DNA of 34,260 nt from Streptomyces cavernae (GCF_004023625.1 NZ_RPDJ01000063.1:1-34260), one strand, 5' to 3'. Shown: positions 1 through 9,561, counted from the first letter of the stretch. Notes: generated by a model from the sequence alone, not told the origin. Numbers and translations are program-made.

Positions 1-3000
1 TGAACCACATCCACCCGATCCAAAGAACCGCCCTCACGGACCACTTGAACCAGGTCGAAGTCAACAAACGGCGCCAACGCCACCGCACACTCACCGAACC
101 GGGCGGCGAACACCGGCGAAGCATCCAACAACTCCACCGCCATCCCCACCCACTGCGCCCCCTGCCCCGGAAACACAAACACCGGAGAACCAGCACCAGC
201 ACACAGCCCGGCACCGGAAGCGACAACGTCCGAACCGATCACCACCGCCCGGTTGTCGAAGACAGAGCGGTGCTTGAGCAGGGACCACGCCACGTCGACC
301 GGGTGCGCGTCCGACTCCCGCAGGTGGGACCGCAGGCGGTCCACCTGGTCCTTCAGCGCAGCCTCCGAGCGGGCCGAGAGCAGCATGGGCACGATCACGT
401 CGTCGGCCGGGGCATCGACGGACTCAACAGCCGTCGGCTCAGGCTCCTCAAGGATGACGTGCGCGTTCGTACCACTGATACCGAAGGACGAGACACCCGC
501 GCGGCGGGGCCTGCCCGTCTCGGGCCAGTCGACGGCCTCGGCAAGGAGTTCGACGGCCCCGACGGACCAGTCCACGAAGGAGGTCGGCGCCTCACTGTGC
601 AGGCTCCTGGGCAGCAGGCCCTCGCGGAGAGCGAGGACCATCTTGATGACTCCGGCCATCCCCGAAGCAGCCTGCGTATGGCCGATGTTGGACTTCACCG
701 ACCCCAGCCACAACGGCCGGTCCTCGGGCCGGTCCTGGCCGTACGTCGCCAGCAACGCCTGCGCCTCGATCGGATCACCCAGCTTGGTACCCGTACCGTG
801 CGCCTCCACCGCGTCGACATCCGCCGCCGACAACCCGGCGTTCGCCAACGCGGCCCGGATGACGCGCTGTTGGGACGGACCATTGGGAGCGGTCAGGCCG
901 TTGGAGGCTCCGTCCTGATTGATCGCCGAACCACGCACCACCGCCAGCACCCGGTGCCCGTTGCGCCGCGCGTCCGACAACCGCTCCAGCAACAGGACAC
1001 CGACACCCTCACCCCAGCCCGTACCGTCCGCTCCCTCCGCGAACGGCTTGCACCGGCCGTCCACCGCGAGCCCCCGCTGCCGGCTGAACTCCACGAACAT
1101 GCCCGGCCCGCTCATGACGGTCGCGGCGCCTGCGAAGGCGAGTGAGCACTCACCGGAGCGCAGTGACTGGACGGCCATGTGGAGGGCGACCAGCGACGAG
1201 GAGCAGGCCGTGTCGACCGTCACCGCGGGCCCCTGGAGGCCAAGGGTGTAGGCGATGCGGCCGGACGCCACGCTCGCCGTGGTGCCGGTGAGGATGTGGC
1301 CCTCGACCGCTTCGGCCGCTTCGTGCAGGCGAGGCCCGTACTCCGGTGCCGTGGCTCCGATGAAGACGCCGGTTGGGGTGGACTCCAGACTGTGCGGGTC
1401 GATACCGGCCCGCTCCAGTGCCTCCCAGGTGGTCTCCAGCAGCAGGCGCTGCTGCGGGTCCATCGCGAGGGCCTCACGCGGCGAGATCCCGAAGAACCCC
1501 GCGTCGAACTCCGCCGCGTCGTACAGGAAACCACCCTCGCGGACATAGCTGGTACCGGTCCGGTCGGGGTCCGGGTCGTAGAGGGCGTCGAGGTCCCAGC
1601 CACGGTCGGCGGGGAACTCCGAGATGACGTCCGCCTCCTCGCGCACCAGCCGCCACAGGTCCTCCGGCGAACGCACCCCACCGGGATAACGGCACCCCAT
1701 CGACACGATCGCGATCGGCTCGTCGTCCACACCACCGCCCAAGGCCCCCACTTCGGTGTGAGCGTCGGCTGCGGTGCCGCTGCGTGTCGCGTCGAGGTGG
1801 CGGGCCAGACGAGCGGGGGAAGGGTGCTCGTAGACGACGGTGACGGGCAGGTTCAGCCCGGTGGCACGGTTGAGGCGCTCGCACAGTTCGACGGCGGTGA
1901 CCGAGTCGAAGCCGAGGTCCTTGAACGTGCGTGCGGGGTCGATGGCTTCGGCGTCGGCGTGGCCGAGGACGACGGCCGCGCTCTCACGGACGTGCCGGAG
2001 GCTGTCGTCGTGGCCGGCCCCGGGGGCGGAGAGCGCGGCGGACCGGGGAGACGCGGGCGCCGTGGCCCGGGAAGACGCGCGCGCCGTGGCCTGGTGAACC
2101 GGCGTTGCCCGGACGCTCAGCGGGGCGGTGAGAGCGCCGGCGCCGGGGGTGGCGTCGATCCAGTGACGGCGGCGCTGGAAGGCGTAGGTGGGCAGGTCGA
2201 CCGTGCGGGGCCGGCGACCGGCGAAGGCCGGTGTCCAGTCGACGTCTGCGCCGCGCGTCCAGAGCTCTCCGAGCGAGGTGTGGAAACGGTCGAGTCCGCC
2301 GTCGCCCCGCCGCAGGGTTCCGGTGACGACGACGGAGTCGTCCCGGGTGGTGGCCTGGGCGGTCTCCTTGACCGGTGCGGTCAGCACCGGGTGTGGGCTG
2401 ACCTCGATGAACACGGTGTGTCCGGCGGCGGCCAGGGTCCGTACGGCGGGCTCCAGGAGCACGGGCTGCCGCAGGTTGGCGTACCAGTAGGCGGCGTCGG
2501 TCTCGGCGCCGCGCAGCCAGTCGCCGGTGACCGTGGACAGGAAGGGGACCTCGGGTGTGCGGGGGGTGAGTGGTGCGAGGAGGCGCAGCACCTCGTCCCG
2601 GACGCCCTCGACGTGTACGGAGTGTGAGGCGTAGTCGACGTCGATGCGGCGTACGCGGACGCCCTGTCGTTCGGCCTCGGCGGTCAGTTCGTCGAGGGCG
2701 TGGGTGTCGCCGGAGACGACGGTCGAGGAGGGGCCGTTGACGGCGGCGACGGCGACACGGCCGTCCCAGGGGGCGATGAGGTCGCGTGTCCGCGGTTCCG
2801 GCAGGGCCACGGACATCATGCCGCTGAGTCCTTTGAGCGCGATGAGCGCCTTGCTGCGCAGGGCGACGGCCAGGGCGCCGTCCTCCAGGCTGAGGGCGCC
2901 CGCGACGCAGGCTGCGGCGATCTCGCCCTGGGAGTGGCCGACGACCGCTGCCGGTTCCACGCCGTGTGCGCGCCACAGTGCGGCCAGGGACACCATGACG

Positions 3001-4826
3001 GCCCACAGGACGGGCTGCACTACCTCGACGTCGGAGCGGTCCAGGGAGGGTGCGTGGGCGTCGCCGCGCAGGACGGCGGAGAGCGAGAAATCGACGTGCG
3101 GGGCGAGTGCGGCCTCGCACTCGGCGATCCGTTCGGCGAAGGCGGGCGCGGTGGTCATGAGCTGGGCGGCCATGCCGGCCCACTGGCTGCCCTGGCCGGG
3201 GAAGACGAACACGGGTCGGTCGATGTCGGCGGACGCGGGTCCCGGCGGCAGGGCGGCCCGGAGGTGGCGCAGGATGCCGGCGGAGTCGGTGCCGGTCCCG
3301 ACGGCCCTGTATGCGAAGTGGGTGCGGGTGGTGAGCAGGGACCAGCCGACGTCCGCGGGGTCGTCGTGCGTGGCGGGGTGCGCGGCGAGCCGTTCGATCT
3401 GGGCGCGCAGGGCTTCGGGGCTGCGGGCGGACAGCAACCAGGGCACCGGGAGCTGCCCGGCGTCGGTGGGAGGGGTCGTCGCCGGGGTGCGCGGGGGTGC
3501 CTGTTCGAGCACAAGGTGGGCGTTGGTGCCGCCCATGCCGAAGGAGGAGACTCCGGCGCGGAGCGGGCGAGCGGGGTCCGCCGCGGTCCACTCGGTGGTC
3601 TCCAACTGCATGCGCAGGCCGAGGCCGTCCAGGTCGATGGCGGGGTTGGGCGTGGCGTGGTGGAGGCTGGGGACGAGTTGCTCGTGGGACAGGCAGAGGA
3701 TCACCTTGAGCAGCCCGGCGATCCCGGCCGCGCCCTCCAGGTGGCCGATGTTCGTCTTCACCGAGCCGACGGCCAGCGAGGCCTTGCGGTCCGGGTCGGT
3801 TCCGAGAGCGGCGCCGAGCGCGGCGGCCTCGACGGGGTCGCCGACCTTGGTGCCCGTGCCGTGGAGTTCGACGTAGTCGACGCTTCCCGGGGTGACGCCG
3901 GCGCGGGCGCAGGCGCTGCGCAGAACGGCTTCCTGGGCAGCGGCGTCCGGGGTGGTGAGGGCGGCGCCCGTGCCGTCGTTGTTGACGGCTCCGCCGCGGA
4001 TCACGGCGTGGATGCGGTCGCCGTCGGCGAGCGCCCGGGCGAGTGGTTTGAGGACGACGAGGCCGGCGCCCTCACCGCGGACGAACCCGTTCGCGCGGGC
4101 GTCGAAGGTGTGGCACAGGCCGTCCGGGCTGAGCCCGCCGAACTCGGCGAGGGCCAGGGTGCTGCCGGGGACGAGGTTCAGGTGGACGCCGCCGGCGAGG
4201 GCGAGTTCGCAGTCGCCGGTGCGGAGGCTGTCGCAGGCGAGCTGGACGGCGACGAGGGAGGAGGACTGGGCGCTGTCGACGGTGAGGCTGGGGCCGCCGA
4301 CGCCGAGGGCGTAGGAGAGGCGGTTGGCGATCAGTCCGCGGTTGAGGCCGGTGAGGGTGTGGTGGCCGACGCCTTCGGGGCCCTGCTGGTGGACGAGTTC
4401 GGCGTAGTCGGAGACGTCGGCGCCGACGAAGACGCCGGTGGCGTGCGGCAGGCGGGCGACGGGGACCGCGGCGTTCTCCAGTGCCTCCCAGCCGAGTTCG
4501 AGGACGAGTCGCGCCTGCGGGTCCATGGCCTCGGCCTCGCGGGGTGAGATGCCGAAGAAGTCCGCGTCGAAGTCGCCGGGGGCCTCGATGAAGCCACCGC
4601 GGTAGGGGACGGTGGTGCCCCGGCCGGTGGTGAGGGTGTCGTCGTGCGGTGCGCCGGTACGACGGTCCTCGGGGGCGTCGGTGACCGCGCAGCGGCCCTC
4701 ACTGAGCAGGCTCCAGTAGGCCGCGGGTCCGCCGGCCCCGGGCAGCCGGCAGGCAAGGCCGACCACGGCCACGGGCTCGTGGGCCGAAACGGTGGTCCGG
4801 GCGTCCGCGGGTACCGGCTCGTTCAT
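1..4826 (-). CDS. Modular type I PKS, KSQ loading module plus start of module 1 (partial)
   Basis: This is the first 1608 residues of a giant polyketide synthase; the reading frame is open to the left edge. Domains in order are KSQ (about residues 17-440), AT (535-860), ACP (phosphopantetheine Ser975 in GFDSV), KS1 (1020-1450, Cys1207 in DTACSSS) and the start of AT1 (FPGQGAQ near 1550). In the first KS the active-site cysteine is Gln187 (DSAQSSS), the mark of a decarboxylating loading KS. The loading AT has GHSQGE (Ser632), Arg657 and a YASH motif, all typical of methylmalonyl-CoA specificity, so the starter should be propionyl. No reductive domains lie in the loading module, as expected. 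The ATG at 4826 has a GGAG ribosome site about 9 nt upstream and sits directly before the KS. The gene is divergent from the deoxysugar genes and is surely the backbone synthase. Confidence 0.95.
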   Translation of the reverse strand, partial: MNEPVPADARTTVSAHEPVAVVGLACRLPGAGGPAAYWSLLSEGRCAVTDAPEDRRTGAPHDDTLTTGRGTTVPYRGGFIEAPGDFDADFFGISPREAEAMDPQARLVLELGWEALENAAVPVARLPHATGVFVGADVSDYAELVHQQGPEGVGHHTLTGLNRGLIANRLSYALGVGGPSLTVDSAQSSSLVAVQLACDSLRTGDCELALAGGVHLNLVPGSTLALAEFGGLSPDGLCHTFDARANGFVRGEGAGLVVLKPLARALADGDRIHAVIRGGAVNNDGTGAALTTPDAAAQEAVLRSACARAGVTPGSVDYVELHGTGTKVGDPVEAAALGAALGTDPDRKASLAVGSVKTNIGHLEGAAGIAGLLKVILCLSHEQLVPSLHHATPNPAIDLDGLGLRMQLETTEWTAADPARPLRAGVSSFGMGGTNAHLVLEQAPPRTPATTPPTDAGQLPVPWLLSARSPEALRAQIERLAAHPATHDDPADVGWSLLTTRTHFAYRAVGTGTDSAGILRHLRAALPPGPASADIDRPVFVFPGQGSQWAGMAAQLMTTAPAFAERIAECEAALAPHVDFSLSAVLRGDAHAPSLDRSDVEVVQPVLWAVMVSLAALWRAHGVEPAAVVGHSQGEIAAACVAGALSLEDGALAVALRSKALIALKGLSGMMSVALPEPRTRDLIAPWDGRVAVAAVNGPSSTVVSGDTHALDELTAEAERQGVRVRRIDVDYASHSVHVEGVRDEVLRLLAPLTPRTPEVPFLSTVTGDWLRGAETDAAYWYANLRQPVLLEPAVRTLAAAGHTVFIEVSPHPVLTAPVKETAQATTRDDSVVVTGTLRRGDGGLDRFHTSLGELWTRGADVDWTPAFAGRRPRTVDLPTYAFQRRRHWIDATPGAGALTAPLSVRATPVHQATARASSRATAPASPRSAALSAPGAGHDDSLRHVRESAAVVLGHADAEAIDPARTFKDLGFDSVTAVELCERLNRATGLNLPVTVVYEHPSPARLARHLDATRSGTAADAHTEVGALGGGVDDEPIAIVSMGCRYPGGVRSPEDLWRLVREEADVISEFPADRGWDLDALYDPDPDRTGTSYVREGGFLYDAAEFDAGFFGISPREALAMDPQQRLLLETTWEALERAGIDPHSLESTPTGVFIGATAPEYGPRLHEAAEAVEGHILTGTTASVASGRIAYTLGLQGPAVTVDTACSSSLVALHMAVQSLRSGECSLAFAGAATVMSGPGMFVEFSRQRGLAVDGRCKPFAEGADGTGWGEGVGVLLLERLSDARRNGHRVLAVVRGSAINQDGASNGLTAPNGPSQQRVIRAALANAGLSAADVDAVEAHGTGTKLGDPIEAQALLATYGQDRPEDRPLWLGSVKSNIGHTQAASGMAGVIKMVLALREGLLPRSLHSEAPTSFVDWSVGAVELLAEAVDWPETGRPRRAGVSSFGISGTNAHVILEEPEPTAVESVDAPADDVIVPMLLSARSEAALKDQVDRLRSHLRESDAHPVDVAWSLLKHRSVFDNRAVVIGSDVVASGAGLCAGAGSPVFVFPGQGAQWVGMAVELLDASPVFAARFGECAVALAPFVDFDLVQVVREGGSLDRVDVV

Positions 4827-5177
4827 GGATGGCACTCCAAACACCAAGGCGACGGGGTCGGGGCAGCCCTCACGGTTGCACGACGTCCGGCGCGCTCAGC
4901 GCTCCTGCCAGGTGCTCTAGGGGAATTCCTAGCGGTTCCCGCGGGCCCGGGAGCGGTGCCCGCGGACATGGGGAAGTGCGGTCCGCGGGCGCGTTGACCC
5001 GCCCATAGCGAGGAAGGGGGGCCCGGGCAAGAGGAACAAGTCTAGGCGTCTGCCCGAACTGGGTCAGGCACGCTCGAGTGGCGGCGACCGACTGTCGCGA
5101 GGTGTGCCCCGCGTGTTTCGACAGCGCGGTCGCGTGCGCGTCATCGACGTGCCCCGGAAGGAGAAGAGGCCAAATCC
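4827..5177. promoter_or_regulatory. Divergent promoter region between the PKS and the deoxysugar genes
   Basis: This 351-bp gap separates two divergently transcribed biosynthetic units and must hold both promoters. I see no gene in it. It contains a palindromic operator-like site at 4917-4932, described separately, and a strong ribosome site (AAGGAGAAG) just before the dehydratase ATG at 5178. I could not assign -10 and -35 boxes with confidence. Confidence 0.6.
4917..4932. promoter_or_regulatory. Candidate LuxR-type (PimM-like) operator
   Basis: The 16 bases read CTAGGGGAATTCCTAG, with CTAGG and CCTAG as inverted arms. The published operator of the PAS-LuxR activator PimM is CTVGGGAWWTCCCBAG; this site agrees at 14 of 16 positions by my count. 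It lies about 90 bp upstream of the PKS start codon, a sensible place for an activator site. No PAS-LuxR gene is in the window, so the cognate regulator would be elsewhere. The assignment is inference from the match alone. Confidence 0.4.
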
Positions 5178-6569
5178 ATGACCGCGACAAACCTGGTGCT
5201 GCCGTCGCGCACCGCGGACCCTGACATCACGTCCCGGCTGGCGGCGTCGGCGGCGGCGGTCGAGGGCGGGGTGATGAGCAATGCGGAGCTGTTCGCCTGG
5301 CTCGACGAGCGTCAGCGTGCGCAGCGGCAGCATGTCGAGCGAGTACCGTTCGCGGCCCTGCGCGGCTGGCGCTTCGATTACCGGACCGGCGATCTGCGGC
5401 ACGACAGCGGGCGGTTCTTCTCGGTGCGGGGGCTGGCGGTGCGGTCGGACTTCGGGCCGGCGCGGACCTGGTCACAGCCGATCATCCAGCAGCCGGAGAT
5501 AGGCATCCTCGGCATCGCGCTGCGGGACTTCGACGGCGTGCCGCACCTGCTGATGCAGGCGAAGTCGGAGCCGGGCAACGTGAACGGCGTGCAGCTGTCG
5601 CCGACGGTGCAGGCTACGAAGAGCAACTACACGCGGGTGCACGGCGGTTCCGCGGTCCCCTACCTGGACTCCTTCCGCAGGCCCGGACCGGGTCAGGTGG
5701 TGGCGGACGTGCTGCAGTCGGAGCAGGGGTCGTGGTTCCTGCACAAGCGCAACCGGAACATGGTCGTGCAGGTGGGTCCGGAGGTGGCGGCCGGCGAGAA
5801 CTTCGCCTGGCTGACGCTGGGCCAGGTCAACCTGCTGCTGCGGCACGACAACGTGGTGAACATGGACGCCCGGACCGTCCTGTCCTGTCTCCCGGACTGG
5901 CGTGGCGCCGAAGGGGAGTCGGGAGAGAACGCCGGATGGTCGCTGCACCCGGATCAGGAGATCCGCACATGGATCACCCGGCGGCGTGCGGAGCACGAGG
6001 TTTCCGTCACTCCGATCCCGCTGGCGCAGACGCCGGGCTGGCTGCGTACCCCGCACGCGGTGACGCACTGCAACGGCCTGTACTTCGATGTCGTCGCGGT
6101 GGACGTGTCCTCGGGCGGGCGTGAGGTGCCGGCCTGGTCGCAGCCGTTGCTGGAGCCGCGCGGCATGGGCATCGCGGCACTGTTCGTGAAGCGGATCGAC
6201 GGGGTCCCGCACGCCTTGCTGCGCGCCCGCGCCGAGCCCGGCTTCCTCGACGTGGTTGAGCTGGGTCCGACGGTGCAGTGCGTGCCGGAGAACTACGAGC
6301 ATCTGCCCGAGGCGGACCAGCCACCGTATCTCTCCCAGGTGCTGGCGCGCCGCCGGAACGCCCGCTACGACGTGGTGCTGTCCGAGGAGGGCGGCCGGTT
6401 CCGGCACGCGCAGAGCCACTACATGATCATCGAGACGGACGGCGACTTCCCCGCCGTGTCGGACGAGTTCCGCTGGCTGACGCTGCGCCAGATCGGCGAA
6501 CTCCTGCGTTACAGCCACCACTTGAACGTGCAGGCGCGGACCCTGGTCACGGCGCTGAGGTCGCTGTGA
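5178..6569 (+). CDS. NDP-hexose 2,3-dehydratase
   Basis: This 463-residue protein belongs to the EvaA/TylCVI/OleV/SpnO family. These enzymes remove water across C2-C3 of dTDP-4-keto-6-deoxy-D-glucose, the first step to 2-deoxysugars. The length fits the family, and the typical internal duplication is plain: residues about 70-140 and 300-370 both carry a WSQP stretch, then a DGVPH motif followed by a QAKSEPG or RARAEPG stretch and a PTVQ motif. The ATG at 5178 follows the strong ribosome site AAGGAGAAG. The downstream 3-ketoreductase starts inside its stop codon (GTGA), so the two are translationally coupled. Together they convert the 4-keto sugar into a 2,6-dideoxy-4-keto intermediate for a sugar attached to the polyketide. 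No glycosyltransferase is in the window. Function is a confident family assignment; the final sugar cannot be told. Confidence 0.93.
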   Translation: MTATNLVLPSRTADPDITSRLAASAAAVEGGVMSNAELFAWLDERQRAQRQHVERVPFAALRGWRFDYRTGDLRHDSGRFFSVRGLAVRSDFGPARTWSQPIIQQPEIGILGIALRDFDGVPHLLMQAKSEPGNVNGVQLSPTVQATKSNYTRVHGGSAVPYLDSFRRPGPGQVVADVLQSEQGSWFLHKRNRNMVVQVGPEVAAGENFAWLTLGQVNLLLRHDNVVNMDARTVLSCLPDWRGAEGESGENAGWSLHPDQEIRTWITRRRAEHEVSVTPIPLAQTPGWLRTPHAVTHCNGLYFDVVAVDVSSGGREVPAWSQPLLEPRGMGIAALFVKRIDGVPHALLRARAEPGFLDVVELGPTVQCVPENYEHLPEADQPPYLSQVLARRRNARYDVVLSEEGGRFRHAQSHYMIIETDGDFPAVSDEFRWLTLRQIGELLRYSHHLNVQARTLVTALRSL

Positions 6570-7597
6570 GCGGCACGGTGACCCGGCCGCTCAGGCTGGG
6601 CGTACTGGGGACGTCGTCCATCGCGCGCCGCCGTACGCTGCCGACGGCGGTGGCCGCCCCGGAGGTGGAGCTCGTGGCCGTCGCGGGCCGGTCGGCACAG
6701 AAGGCGGCGGAGTTCGCCGAGCGGTTCGGTTGCGCGGCGGAAGCGGATCTCGCATCGGTCCTCGCCCGGCCGGACGTGGAGGCGGTGTACGTCTCCACGC
6801 CGACCGCACTGCATCACACCTGGGCCGCGCGGGCCCTGCGGGCGGGCAAGCACGTGCTGGTCGAGAAGCCGATCGGGGTGACCGCTCAGGAAGCCCGCGA
6901 GCTGACCGAACTGGCGCGGGAGCGGGGGCTGGTGCTGCGCGAGAACTTCATGTTCCTGCACCATCCGCAGCACGCCTTCGCGGCGGATCTGCTGCGGCGG
7001 GGGCGACTGGGCCGGCTCAGCACGATGCAGGCGGCCTTCTGCATTCCGCCGCTGCCCGCCGACGACATCCGTTACTCACCCGGCATGGGCGGCGGCGCGC
7101 TGCTGGATGTGGGGGTCTATCCGCTGCGGGCCGCCCAACTGCTGCTGGGTACGGGGCTGCGGGTCGCCGGGGCCGTGCTGCGCACGCGGGCCCGGGACGG
7201 GCTGGACCTGTCGGGTCAGGCTCTGCTGGTCTCGCCGTCCGGCGTCCTTGTCAACGTGACGTTCGGTTTTGAACACGCCTATACGTCCACGTACTCGCTG
7301 TGGGGCGACACGGCGCGCTTGACGGTGACGCGCGCCTTCACTCCACAGCCGGCGCACCAGCCCGTGCTCGTGCTGGAGGAGCAGGACCACGAGGAACGGT
7401 TCACGCTCCCGGCCGCCGATCAACTGCGCAGCTGTCTCGCCGAGTTCGCCGCCGCCGTGCGGCGGGGCGAGGCGGGCGGCAGTGGAGCGGAGACCGAGTG
7501 GTTGGGCTCCGCGGTGGCGGGCATGGAACTGGTCGACGCCGTGAACGAAGTGGCCGTGCGCGTACCCGTGGGTGACGGCCGGGAAGAACGGGACTAG
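6566..7597 (+). CDS. NDP-hexose 3-ketoreductase (Gfo/Idh/MocA family)
   Basis: This 343-residue oxidoreductase reduces the 3-keto group made by the 2,3-dehydratase, using NAD(P)H, in 2,6-dideoxysugar synthesis (OleW, SpnN and KijD10 type). The N-terminal nucleotide-binding fold starts with LGVLGTSSIARR, and the family motif EKPIG (Lys as the likely active-site residue) follows at about residue 100. The open frame extends upstream to 6278, but that part overlaps the dehydratase. The GTG at 6566 overlaps the dehydratase stop and places the Rossmann motif at the N terminus as in homologues. The TAG stop at 7595-7597 is part of the CTAG where a MITE-like element has inserted. The reading frame stays intact because CTAG is present at both ends of the insert. 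Confidence 0.92.
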   Translation: MSGTVTRPLRLGVLGTSSIARRRTLPTAVAAPEVELVAVAGRSAQKAAEFAERFGCAAEADLASVLARPDVEAVYVSTPTALHHTWAARALRAGKHVLVEKPIGVTAQEARELTELARERGLVLRENFMFLHHPQHAFAADLLRRGRLGRLSTMQAAFCIPPLPADDIRYSPGMGGGALLDVGVYPLRAAQLLLGTGLRVAGAVLRTRARDGLDLSGQALLVSPSGVLVNVTFGFEHAYTSTYSLWGDTARLTVTRAFTPQPAHQPVLVLEEQDHEERFTLPAADQLRSCLAEFAAAVRRGEAGGSGAETEWLGSAVAGMELVDAVNEVAVRVPVGDGREERD

Positions 7598-7907
7598 GGC
7601 CTGTGTCGGAAGTGGCGTCGTTCGCACGAAGGGCGGGCCGGGCGGCGTCATGGGGGTCCCCCTGCTCATGGGGGTCCCCCCCGCTCGAGCGCAGCCGAGA
7701 GTGGGGGAGAAGTCGAGAGCTTGGGGGAGCGTGCTCTGGGAGTACCCCCTGCTCGAAGAGCTTGGGGGAGTGCCGGGCGGAAGCCCTCGTACTGGACGTA
7801 CTTGGGCTTTCGCCCGGTGCGGCGAGTCGGGGTGCCCCCTGCTCGGAGAGCTTGGGGGAGCGTGCCAGGCGTCGGCCGGCAGACGCCACTTCCGACACAG
7901 GCCCTAG
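7594..7907. mobile_element. MITE-like element with perfect 26-bp inverted repeats
   Basis: The ends, 7594-7619 and 7882-7907, are perfect inverted repeats of 26 bp beginning with CTAG. The 314-bp element encodes no transposase, so it fits a miniature inverted-repeat element mobilised in trans. Removing it and one CTAG would rejoin the ketoreductase stop codon to the downstream sequence. The CTAG at both ends suggests a TA or CTAG target duplication, as known for IS630-like and some IS5-like elements. The interior holds several C5/G5 hairpins around CTGCTCGNNGAGCTTG-like cores (near 7665-7710, 7744-7772 and 7832-7861), a repeat type common in Streptomyces intergenic DNA. A central hairpin lies at about 7774-7815 (arms CGGGCGGAAGCCC and GGGCTTTCGCCCG). 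The hairpins may also terminate transcription of the sugar genes. Confidence 0.8.
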
Positions 7908-8159
7908 TACGCCGGAGGCAGGTGACCGCGGTTCTACTGACGTCCCGGCAGGTGCGACGACCGGAAATCGACCACCCTCACACTCGTGCCCTGTGGTCCA
8001 CTACCGGTGGATCGCCGGAAGCAGGGCTGCCGGACCAAGGCGAATCCGGTTCGTTCGCCGCGGCCGCGACGCAGACGTCCACGACCACCCACGCAGCCGG
8101 CGCAGCGCGCCAGGTCCACCGGCCGGCACGGATACCGACCGCACTAGAGGAGTGTCCTC

Positions 8160-8867
8160 ATGACTCCCCCCACCTCCCCCGGTTCCGCCTACGGCACCCC
8201 GACGCCCCCGCCCGCCGGGAACGAGGCCGAGGCCCCAGCACGTCCCAGGCCCTCGGGCGGCTCGTGGGGCTTCGTCATCACCGTGGCCTGCGACATCGTC
8301 CTGCCGGTCGGGCTCTACTACCTGCTGCGCGGCCTCGGTGCCGACGAGATCACGTCACTGCTGGTCAGTGGTTCCGCGCCCGCCCTGCACACGCTTTACC
8401 TGGCAGTCCGGCACCGCAGGCTCGACGCCATCGGCGTCTTCACCCTCACGCTGCTCGTCGTGAGCGCGCTCGCCTCGCTGATGACCGCGAGCCCACGTGT
8501 CGTACTCGCGCGCAACAGCCTGTTCACCGCCCTGGCCGGGGTGTGGCTGCTGGTCACCCTCTTCACGGCGCGGCCCTTCACCTACCAGGCCTTGAAGGCG
8601 CTCATGCCCGGCCGGTCCGAGCGGCTGGAAAGCCTGTGGAGCGAGGACTTGGCGTTCCGTCGGATCTGGCGCGTCCTGACCGTGGTGTGGGGCATCGGGC
8701 TCTTCGCGGACGCCCTGCTGCGTCTGGTCATGGCGTACACCCTGCCGATCGACACCGTGCCGGCACTCGACGCGGTCCTGTACGCGGCGACGTGGATCGT
8801 GCTCCAGATCGTCACACAGATCTCGCTGTACCGCTCGGGCACCTTCCGCAAGATCTTCGCGCGTTGA
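8160..8867 (+). CDS. Membrane protein, VC0807-like family
   Basis: This 235-residue protein has a proline-rich cytosolic N terminus of about 35 residues and then five or six hydrophobic segments (roughly 37-60, 62-80, 90-112, 120-140, 170-195 and 205-225). The first segment, with ACDIVLPVGLYYLL, and the overall layout resemble the VC0807 family of uncharacterised membrane proteins, a recall-based assignment. The ATG at 8160 follows an AGAGGAG ribosome site. It stands alone after the MITE-like element, on the same strand as the sugar genes. Its role is unknown; nothing in the sequence ties it to polyketide synthesis, although transport or self-protection cannot be excluded. Confidence 0.8.
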   Translation: MTPPTSPGSAYGTPTPPPAGNEAEAPARPRPSGGSWGFVITVACDIVLPVGLYYLLRGLGADEITSLLVSGSAPALHTLYLAVRHRRLDAIGVFTLTLLVVSALASLMTASPRVVLARNSLFTALAGVWLLVTLFTARPFTYQALKALMPGRSERLESLWSEDLAFRRIWRVLTVVWGIGLFADALLRLVMAYTLPIDTVPALDAVLYAATWIVLQIVTQISLYRSGTFRKIFAR

Positions 8868-9561
8868 CGTCCTCATGTCGGCGGCGGCACGGACGGCGTC
8901 CGCCCGCTGCCCGGATCGCCACCGCAAAGCCCCGCGACCAGGGCGTGGTCTGACACCGCCCAACCCCGCCGAGACCATCGGGCCCGACACCCGCCCGGCC
9001 ATCCCCGACGGCCCGGCGTCCGCCCCGAATCCGGGACTGCGGGGCAGTCGTCGCGGCCGCCCACCCCGGTACGTCGTCCGGCGAACCGTCGGCGGGCGAT
9101 CGCGCCGAGGATGGCCGTTCGCGCGTCCGGCCACCTTCGGCACGGCGGCCGCGCCGGCAACGGCTGCGGAGCGAGCACGGCCGTGGCGCCAGGCGTACCG
9201 GCTACTGGGCCGACGGGGCGGGTGAAGGTGTCGCGCAGGTGTCGGTGAGTCGCGGCGGGAGGAGCGGCCCGGACGAGGGCGGGGCGAAGACGGCAGTGGC
9301 CACCGCCGTCCCAGGGGATGGCCATGCGTGACCCCCGCCGAATAGGCCGATCGAATAGCCACGTACACCACCAGGGGTGACAGGCGGTTCGACCGACGCA
9401 TGCCGAGAGCGCGAGAACGTGCCGGTCATCGGCACCACGGGTGGGACAACGACGGATGATTCCCTCGGGGGCGTCCTGCGCGCTTCTGCCGTGAGTCGGC
9501 TCGTGAACCTCAACTTCCGTTCCCTAAAAGCTGGTTCAGACAAATCGAACCGTGCGCCGGG

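Noticed and set aside
2700..4547. Long plus-strand open frame over the PKS
   Set aside because: It is a Gly/Val/Glu-rich shadow of the minus-strand KSQ and AT coding sequence.
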